The notes beneath the pieces were generated by a model, which made no database searches, was not told the origin of the DNA, and worked only from the letters and a program-made list of their open reading frames with translations. From assembly GCA_003216795.1 (NCBI GenBank), contig QCIH01000003.1:1-64000 (forward strand): a stretch of 64,000 bases of DNA, in the 5' to 3' direction. Position 1 is the first letter of the stretch. Every line of letters begins with the position of its first letter. Source of the stretch: Prochlorococcus sp. AG-402-K16 (GTDB lineage Bacteria > Cyanobacteriota > Cyanobacteriia > PCC-6307 > Cyanobiaceae). This document shows, piece after piece, positions 47,290 through 54,682 of this stretch. A program made the position numbers and the translations under genes.

Positions 47290-47838
47290 TTACCTAGTGA
47301 TAATTATATTACAAGTAATTCGCCAATAATTTAATTCATCATTTTTTACAAAACCTCCATTGTGTTTAGTATTTGATTTAAAAATTACAAACCTGCCAGG
47401 CTTGTAGTCTAATTTCTTATCATTTATCATTAATTCGCCTCCATCATTTTGATCCCATACAGGGTTTAAAAAACCTAAAATTGTCCAGTCAGATGTATCA
47501 GTAGAATCAACGTGGTCAAAAGTTTTTGAGTTACTTGATTTAGCACCAATGTGTATTCTTTTAATTTTATTAGGAAGATATAAATTATATTTATTTTTTA
47601 AATCTTTTTTTAACCTAAAAATTATAGATTGAAAGTAACCTGATAAGTATTTTATGTTAATAGTCTCATTTGATTGTATTTCAAGTCCTGGAAAACCTGT
47701 AAATGCTAATCGACCTGCTCCGTCATTCAATGATGATCGTGTTAAAGACCAATTGGGAGTATCTAGTAACTTATGATATAACCAAAGCAACTCTTCAACT
47801 CCTAGGATATTGTCTACTATGTAAAAATCTTTATCCAT
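47290..47838 (-). CDS. 2-oxoglutarate/Fe(II) hydroxylase (prolyl-4-hydroxylase-like), lasso tailoring candidate
   Basis: The core fold has FDHVDSTDTSDWTILGFLN (H-x-D), QNDGGELMIND, KPGRFVIFKSNTKHNGG (distal His) and YWRITCNI (2-oxoglutarate Arg). I place the start at ATG 47838, just after the cyclase stop (47850). The frame is open upstream to a TTG at 47874, which would add 12 residues and overlap the cyclase. The product is about 182 residues. The gene follows the cyclase, so the likely target is the lasso peptide; the precursor has no Asn/Cys and only one Pro, in the leader. Confidence 0.72.
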   Translation of the reverse strand: MDKDFYIVDNILGVEELLWLYHKLLDTPNWSLTRSSLNDGAGRLAFTGFPGLEIQSNETINIKYLSGYFQSIIFRLKKDLKNKYNLYLPNKIKRIHIGAKSSNSKTFDHVDSTDTSDWTILGFLNPVWDQNDGGELMINDKKLDYKPGRFVIFKSNTKHNGGFVKNDELNYWRITCNIIITR

Positions 47839-47849
47839 AACAAATTTTT

Positions 47850-49388
47850 TTATTTCTCTAACTCTATTAGCCAATGATTAATTTTATCAATTTTGTTTAT
47901 TAACCAACAAACATTATTCAAATAATTAAAATCTTCATTATTTTTTAGTAGAGATTCTATGTTTGAAGTCAATAAGTTTAAATCAAACCATTTATGTATA
48001 AGGTTATGCCATCTGGAAATTGATTTATGACTTTCGTTCAAAATATTTTTTAAGATTATTCGACGATTTTCAATATCATCTTTACCAATATGTTTTTGTG
48101 GATTTCTTATAAAAAATTCATTTAAATATGGTTTAAAAACTTCTCTGATTAATGATCTGAGTTCTTTCGAATTTGTTGCAAAAATCTTTGTATTTTCTAT
48201 TGATAACAATAAAGATATGATATTTTCATCAAGCATTGGGTATAATTTTTTCATGCCATAATATTCTGCTAATCTTTTTTCCTCTTCTACTCTTAATGAT
48301 AACCAGTTCGAATTTAGAGATTTTCTGATGCTTTCTTGCACCTTTAAATTATTATATCTTTCTAAATTATCTGAAGCAGGAATATAGTTTTGTAGATATT
48401 CAAAACCTTCATTTGTAAGAAACTTTTTTACATAATAAGACTGACTATTTCTCGGGTATTTAAGAAATTTCTGAAAATTTTTAAATCTTTTAAACCAATA
48501 ATCATTAATATTTTTTTTAAAAATTATTTTTAAGGCATCTTTTTTACTGCCTGTCCATTTAAGTAGCTCACTAAAATTTCCTTTTTCAAATAAATCTATA
48601 CCAACGTTATTGCCCATGTTACTGAGTGCTTGATCACCCCCTAACCCGCTAAATATAAGTTCACAATTTGCTTCCTTTAGACTCTTTAATCCTGCTAAAT
48701 TTGCTCCTACTTGTAATGGTGCTCCAAATATCTTTAATAAATTTTTATCTTCGTTTTTATTATTTTTAATATCTTTTTTTAAACAATTCTTAGAAAATAG
48801 TTTATAAAAATCTCTTATGTCTTCAATTAATTTCAAATTTTCTCCTTGTGGAGAAGTCCAAGTGAAAATGCGATCTTTTTTAATATTTAATCCCAAAACT
48901 AAGCTTCCAACTATTGCGTTTGAGTCTATTCCTGAACTATGTTCACAACCTAAATTTCCATCAACATTTTTGAGATTGTTTTTTAGATTATTTAAAAAAG
49001 TATTTCTGATATTCAAATATATTTCTTGTTCATTAATATATTCATTATTAGTTTTTAAAAAAGGATTATAGGACTTAAGTTTAATATTATTATTTTTACT
49101 TAATTGAACAAAGCAAGATCTTGGAATTCTCTTGATTCTTTGGTAGGGAGAGATATTTGTACTGTGGTTATTGAATAATATTGATGCAATGTATGCTGGA
49201 TTGACATCCTTTATTTGTGCGTCTTCATGCATTCCATATGCCTCTTCCCATGATTTCAAGATATATCCTTCCTCATTGTCATAATGCTTTTTTGATGGGT
49301 ATGCTTGGAAAAGAGGTCTTAAATTTAGATAATCAGTTTTATATATGCCAGTTTCTAGAGGTTTTGGCTCTTTACTTGGTAATTTCAT
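47850..49388 (-). CDS. Lasso cyclase, asparagine-synthetase-like (C protein)
   Basis: The 512-residue product resembles asparagine synthetase B. The ATP-pyrophosphatase loop is GCEHSSGIDSNAIVG (residues 147-161), a variant of S-G-G-x-D-S. Then come FSGLGGDQALSN (residues 246-257) and LAEYYGMKKLYPMLDENIISLLL near residue 360. The N-terminus starts MKLPSKEP and lacks the Cys2 of a glutaminase domain, as in lasso cyclases, which activate a side-chain carboxylate and form a macrolactam instead of using glutamine. It lies between B2 protease and hydroxylase, in the canonical lasso neighbourhood. Confidence 0.82.
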   Translation of the reverse strand: MKLPSKEPKPLETGIYKTDYLNLRPLFQAYPSKKHYDNEEGYILKSWEEAYGMHEDAQIKDVNPAYIASILFNNHSTNISPYQRIKRIPRSCFVQLSKNNNIKLKSYNPFLKTNNEYINEQEIYLNIRNTFLNNLKNNLKNVDGNLGCEHSSGIDSNAIVGSLVLGLNIKKDRIFTWTSPQGENLKLIEDIRDFYKLFSKNCLKKDIKNNKNEDKNLLKIFGAPLQVGANLAGLKSLKEANCELIFSGLGGDQALSNMGNNVGIDLFEKGNFSELLKWTGSKKDALKIIFKKNINDYWFKRFKNFQKFLKYPRNSQSYYVKKFLTNEGFEYLQNYIPASDNLERYNNLKVQESIRKSLNSNWLSLRVEEEKRLAEYYGMKKLYPMLDENIISLLLSIENTKIFATNSKELRSLIREVFKPYLNEFFIRNPQKHIGKDDIENRRIILKNILNESHKSISRWHNLIHKWFDLNLLTSNIESLLKNNEDFNYLNNVCWLINKIDKINHWLIELEK

Positions 49389-49403
49389 GATCTGAAATTT
49401 TTA

Positions 49404-49805
49404 TTAATTAAAATAATTTTCTGAGGCAGGCGATAAATTTATATTTTTATTTGGATCATTTAACCAACAATGACAATTGATTTCTCCAAGTTTTGTTTTT
49501 TCAGCTCCAAAGCATATTACATTTGGAATTGCTAGTAAATCTAGGAAACATTGCCCAGTAATTGATCTACTTAAGCATGTACTCATATTTTGATTTAATG
49601 AGCTTTTTTTATTTAATATTTTTATTATTATTTTTTTACAAAATAATTTTCTTTTTTCATTTAATCTTATTTGAAAACGTTTAATAGGTCTTTTTTGTAT
49701 GAGTTTTAAGATTACTTTCCCAGGTAAAATTTGTATTAGTAGCCAGAAGTTGAAGTCAATAAATTTAAATATTAAATAGATTAATTTTCTTATAAAGTAT
49801 TTCAT
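49404..49805 (-). CDS. Lasso leader peptidase (B2, transglutaminase-like)
   Basis: The 133-residue product has the B2 pattern. STCLSRSITGQCFLDLLAI supplies the catalytic Cys77, INCHCWLND carries His112 (usual form H-A-W) and Asp117 follows in the family position. The N-terminal 45 residues are basic and hydrophobic, as in split B2 proteins. It should cleave the leader of the peptide encoded at 51309-51464. It begins 15 bases after the PqqD-like stop, and ends 15 bases before the cyclase start. Confidence 0.85.
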   Translation of the reverse strand: MKYFIRKLIYLIFKFIDFNFWLLIQILPGKVILKLIQKRPIKRFQIRLNEKRKLFCKKIIIKILNKKSSLNQNMSTCLSRSITGQCFLDLLAIPNVICFGAEKTKLGEINCHCWLNDPNKNINLSPASENYFN

Positions 49806-49820
49806 ATACTTTTATAGTAT

Positions 49821-50078
49821 TTAAACGCTTTCAATCATTTTCAAATTTAAACATTGTGATATGAAATCTTTTGTTTCCAATTCACAAGTTTCTTTATCAA
49901 TATCAAATTCCTCTAATAGGTTATTTATTAGATAACTAATAGAAAAAGTTTCATCTATTTGTTTCCAAATAAAGGATCCTGTAGAGTTTAAATTTAAGTA
50001 TTTAGCTGTTTCAGTATGAAAAAGACATATCTCTCCATCTAATTCTGTAGATAATACACTCTTAGACTTTTGGTACAA
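49821..50078 (-). CDS. PqqD-like RiPP recognition element (lasso B1)
   Basis: The 85-residue product has the PqqD fold wording: LSTELDGEICLFHTETAKYL, NLNSTGSFIWKQID, ISYLINNLLEEFDID and CLNLKMIES. Stand-alone proteins of this kind bind RiPP leaders and hand them to the B2 protease and cyclase. It lies in the B1-B2-C order typical of split lasso systems. The short length is normal. Confidence 0.87.
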   Translation of the reverse strand: MYQKSKSVLSTELDGEICLFHTETAKYLNLNSTGSFIWKQIDETFSISYLINNLLEEFDIDKETCELETKDFISQCLNLKMIESV

Positions 50079-50112
50079 GTTAAATAAAATACATTTTTTA
50101 TATAATAATGTA

Positions 50113-51285
50113 TTATTTTTTATTTAGCAAATCTAAAATTTGGGGGATTAATATATTGAAATTTGGATTGCCTTCAAGGAGAATCGGCTCATTTTTTGTT
50201 GGGATCCAGTCCCATGCGACTTTATTTATTTCTGGCAATCTAGAATGCATTTCAATCGAAGCATTTAAACAACTTTTTATATTTACATTTCTGCAGTTGG
50301 GTTCTTTCTCTTGATTAGTCCATTTATCGATTATGTATTGGTGAGATATATTATTAATTTTGTTGGAATTTATGTTAAAGAATTTTTTTGAAAAATAATC
50401 AATAAAATAAATTTTTTTGTCAAGACATATTTCAATCCAGCAGTTATCAACTTTTATTTCGATATTCGATAATTTCTTTTGAGTTATTACTCTTATAACT
50501 GCTGATGGACTACTCCATGCTAAAGAATAATCGTTTTTTATATATGGCATTAATATCGCATTAGTTTTATTCTTTGTAGTCTTCTGCCAGTGACTGTAAA
50601 GTGCATTAAGATCTTTATAATTGATATTTAAATATTTATATTTAGTCCCTGCGGAATTACAGAATAAATTACTTGCAAATAGTTTGTTATCAAATAATCT
50701 ATATAAAATTATGTCTTTAGATTTTGAACCATTATCTGGTTTTAAAATAAGACCTGTTACTTTTAAATATGGTAAGATTTTGTTCTTATAAAATTGATTT
50801 AAAAAAACATCTTTTTGTTTTTCTTTACTATTATTTAAAACTATGTGATATGGCTTCCATTTATTTGGGGAAATTTTATAGAGTGAGCTTTTGTTATTAA
50901 GTAAATTTATTCCTTCTTTACAATTATTTGACCAATATTTCCTCTCTTCTTTATTAATATACTTTACCATTTTATAGGGTTTAAAATTTTTTAACTCTTC
51001 CCACGTTTTTATATTAAATCTAGAATAAATTTCTAATTCTTTTAATTCAAATGAATTGATTATGCAACTAAAAATAAGAAACTTTCTATCTATGTTGTAA
51101 TCAAATAAAAAATAAATATATTTAATTAAACGAGAAATTATCCATCTTATTAATAATAAGAATTCAATTGGGAAATATATTATATTTCTTTCACCATATC
51201 TGTATATAAATCTATTTTTTATGGATATGGCAATTGGAGATGGAGAATTAATATATCTTTTTAATTTTCTTAATATATCATTCAA
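50113..51285 (-). CDS. ATP-grasp enzyme of sugar-transfer-associated type
   Basis: The 390-residue product has VTGLILKPDNGSKSKDIILY (ATP-grasp nucleotide strand), then in the C-terminal half VAWDWIPTKNEPILLEGNPNFNI. E-G-N-P-x-x-N is the metal-binding strand of the sugar-transfer-associated ATP-grasp family. The N-terminal 120 residues hold hydrophobic segments and are unassigned. It sits between the precursor gene and the PqqD-like gene, 23 bases from the precursor stop, so it is probably a tailoring ligase of the peptide, or a leftover of glycan context. This family is not the graspetide ligase type. Confidence 0.6.
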   Translation of the reverse strand: MNDILRKLKRYINSPSPIAISIKNRFIYRYGERNIIYFPIEFLLLIRWIISRLIKYIYFLFDYNIDRKFLIFSCIINSFELKELEIYSRFNIKTWEELKNFKPYKMVKYINKEERKYWSNNCKEGINLLNNKSSLYKISPNKWKPYHIVLNNSKEKQKDVFLNQFYKNKILPYLKVTGLILKPDNGSKSKDIILYRLFDNKLFASNLFCNSAGTKYKYLNINYKDLNALYSHWQKTTKNKTNAILMPYIKNDYSLAWSSPSAVIRVITQKKLSNIEIKVDNCWIEICLDKKIYFIDYFSKKFFNINSNKINNISHQYIIDKWTNQEKEPNCRNVNIKSCLNASIEMHSRLPEINKVAWDWIPTKNEPILLEGNPNFNILIPQILDLLNKK

Positions 51286-51308
51286 ATATTTTAATTAATA
51301 TTGTTTAG

Positions 51309-51464
51309 TTAACTTCCAATAGTATCTGAAGTTTTCCCCTCTGTTTTTCTTCCTTCAAACACTCCTTCAATAAACTCACCTTTAGAATATGTATTTTTAA
51401 GTTCTAATGTATCAATAGATGGCTTGAACCATTTTCTTTTTTTCTTTTGATTAGAAAATTCCAT
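51309..51464 (-). CDS. Lasso peptide precursor (A), 51 residues
   Basis: A previously unmarked small gene from ATG 51464 to TAA 51309. The leader contains KWFKPSIDTLELKNT (residues 11-25), matching the lasso leader pattern of aromatic-x-x-P, hydrophobic spacing and a Thr near the cleavage site. The core follows: YSKGEFIEGVFEG (residues 26-38), then RKTEGKTSDTIGS (39-51). Acidic Glu33 and Glu37 are ring-closure candidates. If Thr25 is at position -2 the core starts with Ser27 and Glu33 is position 7; starting with Tyr26 gives Glu33 at 8; starting with Gly29 gives Glu37 at 9. The last residue is Ser, as in kinase-modified lasso peptides. It lies in the middle of a cluster with B1, B2, C and D genes. 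Too short for ordinary gene calling. Confidence 0.8.
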   Translation of the reverse strand: MEFSNQKKKRKWFKPSIDTLELKNTYSKGEFIEGVFEGRKTEGKTSDTIGS

Positions 51465-51518
51465 TTTCTTTTCAGTTCTATTCTAATATTACATCATGAT
51501 ATGTAATATACAATATTA

Positions 51519-52427
51519 TCATGTATAACTATATTTTTCTAAAGTCTCTTTAAAATTAGATGTAATATTTTTATATTCGTTTGGAGAAAGTTTTTCTTTA
51601 CCTTCTCCCAATATACCAGATCTAAAAAAACTATTACATGAATCTGGTCTCTCACTAAATCCATATTTACTTTCAATTTTTTTAAGCCTTTTGAAATCAG
51701 CATTAATCATTGTCTTAGATATTAATTCTTCATCAATAGGCAATCTGATAAATTTTAAAATTCGTTTAAAGAAAATTCTTGGATTTGTGTGAAGGTCTTC
51801 ATATTTAAGGACTAAAATAGGTATTTTCTTTTGTTCCGTCCAACTTTTAACGTGATGTTCCCATGTACCAAGAAATTGATAAACTTGCTTATGAATTTTA
51901 TCTTTGTTCCCAGCTAATGAAGCCTTTTTATTCACTAAAAATTTGACTGAATCAGTGTATGATATGTTCAGAAAATTGCTTAAAGAGATTGCAATATCTG
52001 CAGGATGTCTAATTAGATAAATGACGCCGGCGCAATTTTCATATGGAACTAAATAATTTTTTTTGTTAGATATCTTATAGAAACTATCATGAACTTTATG
52101 GTATCTAGGATTGTCATCGAAAATTTTCTTGTTTAAACCAATATGTATTCTTATCTTATCAAGTTCTTCTTTAGTTAAATCACTACTATCAATTCCTAAT
52201 TGATCATCAATCCAACTCCTATTGCTTAAAATTAGCCCAGTGTCTAATTGAATGTTATTCTCCTCAACAATCTCATCTTTATTTTTTTTAGCTTTAACTA
52301 AGTTAATATATGTTGCTATTAATATCCTGCACCAAGTATTACCTGATCGAGGATAGCTTGCAATATACCAATAATCAATCTCTTCTTGGCCTTTAAAATG
52401 ATTTTTATCTAATTTTGAATTTATCAA
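51519..52427 (-). CDS. PAPS-dependent sulfotransferase, lasso tailoring candidate
   Basis: The 302-residue product has IASYPRSGNTWCRILIATY, the 5'-phosphosulfate loop, and CAGVIYLIRHPADIAISLSN, the 3'-phosphate motif with R-x-P, as in sulfotransferase domain 1 proteins. The start is TTG 52427, directly after the kinase stop; no early ATG exists. It is 54 bases upstream of the precursor gene. Substrate is inferred to be the peptide (Tyr26, Ser or Thr), but a glycan is possible because the locus is also a polysaccharide island. Confidence 0.72.
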   Translation of the reverse strand: MINSKLDKNHFKGQEEIDYWYIASYPRSGNTWCRILIATYINLVKAKKNKDEIVEENNIQLDTGLILSNRSWIDDQLGIDSSDLTKEELDKIRIHIGLNKKIFDDNPRYHKVHDSFYKISNKKNYLVPYENCAGVIYLIRHPADIAISLSNFLNISYTDSVKFLVNKKASLAGNKDKIHKQVYQFLGTWEHHVKSWTEQKKIPILVLKYEDLHTNPRIFFKRILKFIRLPIDEELISKTMINADFKRLKKIESKYGFSERPDSCNSFFRSGILGEGKEKLSPNEYKNITSNFKETLEKYSYT

Positions 52428-52428
52428 T

Positions 52429-53337
52429 TTAACTATTATCTATTAAATCAAATTTCTTTAAATCTTTTTTCATAACATTTATGTTATTGGGTAAGGATAA
52501 AATACTTACATTTAATGAGTTTTGCATATTAGTTATAGTTTGAAATGTAAATCCTTCTTTACCAAGACCTCTTACAAATCTAGGTCTAAATAGGTTATTT
52601 CTTAATCCAATAAATACGGCTTTTTGATTATCAATAGAGTGTTCTACTATTTTTGATTGTTTCTTGTTTACAAGTAGATATATTTTTTCTATTTTGATAG
52701 GTTTACTCATGTTGTAATTTTTTTTATCTACGAGGATATATTTATTGATTTTATTTCTAACTCGAGAAAGTTTGTCCGAATCTAATTTAAAAGCATCAAC
52801 AGCATCTTGCCAAAGCTTAATTCTTGGTATCCCTGGCAAAACTAAATTAGATTTAACTGCTACTAAGTCATCAGATATAAGATCCCAACCTATTTCAGTT
52901 AAAGCATAAGCCAATGTGCTTTTACCTGCTCCAGATTCCCCTAGACAAATTATTGCTTTTCCGTTTTTAGAGAGAGCATTGCCATGAAAAACAAGCGTCT
53001 TTCTTTGGATTAAAATTGAACCTAATCCAGATCCCAGTATTATATTAAGAATATCTCTATTAGGAATAGTAAGATGCTTATCCCAGGCGATCTTATTCCC
53101 ATTTGTTATTCTCAATGACCCAATCCCCTCAATAGTTAATCTGATTTCCTCTTTCGCAATTTTTATAAAATAAGTATCCTCCTTTGTCTCTTGTAATCTA
53201 GGCCATAAAGATGAATCTTCTTTTTTAACTTCAACATCTGGTTTGATTTTAGATTTTGTTTCTGGAAGGTCCGGAATTTCTAGATCTTCAGAATGTAAAA
53301 TAAGATTAAAAACTTTATATCTATATATTTTTGTCAA
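52429..53337 (-). CDS. HprK-like serine kinase of the lasso cluster
   Basis: The 302-residue product has FHGNALSKNGKAIICLGESG (strand plus P-loop start), GESGAGKST at residues 133-141, WDLISDDLVAV with a D-D pair, and GIPRIKLWQDA. This is the HPr-kinase-like C-terminal domain in the form found in RiPP clusters. Paeninodin-type kinases of this family phosphorylate the C-terminal Ser of a lasso precursor, and the precursor here ends in Ser. The start is TTG 53337. It is the first gene of the minus-strand cluster. Confidence 0.8.
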   Translation of the reverse strand: MTKIYRYKVFNLILHSEDLEIPDLPETKSKIKPDVEVKKEDSSLWPRLQETKEDTYFIKIAKEEIRLTIEGIGSLRITNGNKIAWDKHLTIPNRDILNIILGSGLGSILIQRKTLVFHGNALSKNGKAIICLGESGAGKSTLAYALTEIGWDLISDDLVAVKSNLVLPGIPRIKLWQDAVDAFKLDSDKLSRVRNKINKYILVDKKNYNMSKPIKIEKIYLLVNKKQSKIVEHSIDNQKAVFIGLRNNLFRPRFVRGLGKEGFTFQTITNMQNSLNVSILSLPNNINVMKKDLKKFDLIDNS

Positions 53338-53690
53338 AATAAATTTTGTTTTTCATATTATAAATAAAAAGAAAAAGTACGCACTCATATTATTTTGCTT
53401 AGAATAAAATTTTATTTTTATTGACTAATAATTCTTTGAAAATCATATAAAAGTTTATATGCATTTTTCTTAAGTATGGAAATAAGAAATATTATTTTTA
53501 ATACCAATCTATAAATCAATATATCTTGATCACAAATTCTAAAGATAAATTTATTTAGTTTTTAATACAAAGATTAAAAGATAAATTAATAATAGTTATA
53601 GATGAACCAGGAATTATTTTTGAAACTTATGAGATAAAGATTATTAATTAAAAAGTTTGTTTAAATATTAAAAAAAGTTTTTTTGATTTT
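53338..53690. other. 353-bp spacer upstream of the lasso cluster
   Basis: The kinase gene reads left from 53337 and fcl begins its coding end at 53691, both minus strand. A minus-strand TATAAT (53362 to 53357) lies 20-25 bases upstream of the TTG start and could be a promoter -10; no -35 is clear. A short plus-strand frame near 53585-53651 has no recognisable features. No terminator hairpin was seen. Confidence 0.35.
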
Positions 53691-54680
53691 TCAAGGATTA
53701 TTGTATTCTCTTAGAGTATTTTTAATCCCTTTATTAAGTTCAATACTAGGCTTCCATCCAAGACTAGTTATTTTATTTATATTTAACTTCTTTCTAGGTG
53801 TGCCATCAGGTTTACTATTATCCCAAATTATTTCCCCCTTATAATTCGCAATAGATGCGATCTTTTCTGAAAGTTCTTTTATAGATATTTCTAAACCCGT
53901 ACCAACATTTAAGATAGTTAATGGGACACCATTTTTATCTAATGGAGCATTAATTGCATTAGGATCCCATTTTTCTAAAACAAATACAACTGCCTCTCCT
54001 AAATCGTCAACATGAAGAAATTCTCTTAGTGGTTTTCCAGTACCCCAACAGGTTACTGAAGGTAGTGATTTCTTAGTAGCATCATTAAATTTTCTGATCA
54101 AAGATGCCATTACATGACTATTTTTCGGATGATAATTATCTCCAGGACCATAAAGATTTGTAGGCATTAATGAAATAGCATCGAAATCATATTGCTTTCT
54201 CAAGGCTTCACATAATTTTATCCCAGATATTTTTGAAATAGCATACCATTCATTGGTACTTTCTAATTTACCCGTTAATAATGCCTCCTCCTCAATAGGT
54301 TGAGGAGCATATTTGGGATAAATGCAACTACTTCCAAGAAAAAGAAGTCTTTTTACTTTAAATTTCCATGCAGTTTCTATTAAGTTATTCTGAATTTTTA
54401 AATTTTCCAAGAGAAACTCAGTTGGATAAATAGAATTAGCCAAAATTCCACCAACTTTTGCCGCTGCAATTATTACAACTGTAGGTTTATTTTTCTCAAA
54501 CCATTTCCTTACAGCAACTAAATCCAATAAATTTAATTCATTTCTATTAGGAGTTAGTATTTCCCCACCCTGAAACTTACCATAACCATATTTACGCAAT
54601 GCTTTGCATATTGCAGTGCCTGCCATTCCTCCAGCTCCAGCTACAAATATTCTTTCGGTTTTAAGTATTTTTTTTTTCAT
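53691..54680 (-). CDS. fcl: GDP-L-fucose synthase
   Basis: The 329-residue extended SDR has IFVAGAGGMAGTAICKALR, IIAAAKVGGILANSIYPTEF (the A-A-K-V-G-G-I motif diagnostic of GDP-fucose synthase), LLFLGSSCIYPKYAPQPI, TNEWYAISKISGIKLCEA (Tyr-Lys) and LMPTNLYGPGDNYHPKNSHV. It is a bifunctional epimerase-reductase that turns GDP-4-keto-6-deoxymannose from Gmd (57064) into GDP-L-fucose. Its start is two bases after the upstream gene's stop on the same strand, indicating an operon. The P-Q-P-I-x-E motif follows the usual order. Confidence 0.92.
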   Translation of the reverse strand: MKKKILKTERIFVAGAGGMAGTAICKALRKYGYGKFQGGEILTPNRNELNLLDLVAVRKWFEKNKPTVVIIAAAKVGGILANSIYPTEFLLENLKIQNNLIETAWKFKVKRLLFLGSSCIYPKYAPQPIEEEALLTGKLESTNEWYAISKISGIKLCEALRKQYDFDAISLMPTNLYGPGDNYHPKNSHVMASLIRKFNDATKKSLPSVTCWGTGKPLREFLHVDDLGEAVVFVLEKWDPNAINAPLDKNGVPLTILNVGTGLEISIKELSEKIASIANYKGEIIWDNSKPDGTPRKKLNINKITSLGWKPSIELNKGIKNTLREYNNP

Positions 54681-54682
54681 AA

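Noticed and set aside
50108-50314. 68-codon plus-strand frame starting at 50108
   Set aside because: Antisense shadow of the ATP-grasp gene with no features of its own.
53585-53651. Short plus-strand frame reading DKLIIVIDEPGIIFETYEI
   Set aside because: No start codon after the upstream stop and no family match; possibly a remnant but unsupported.
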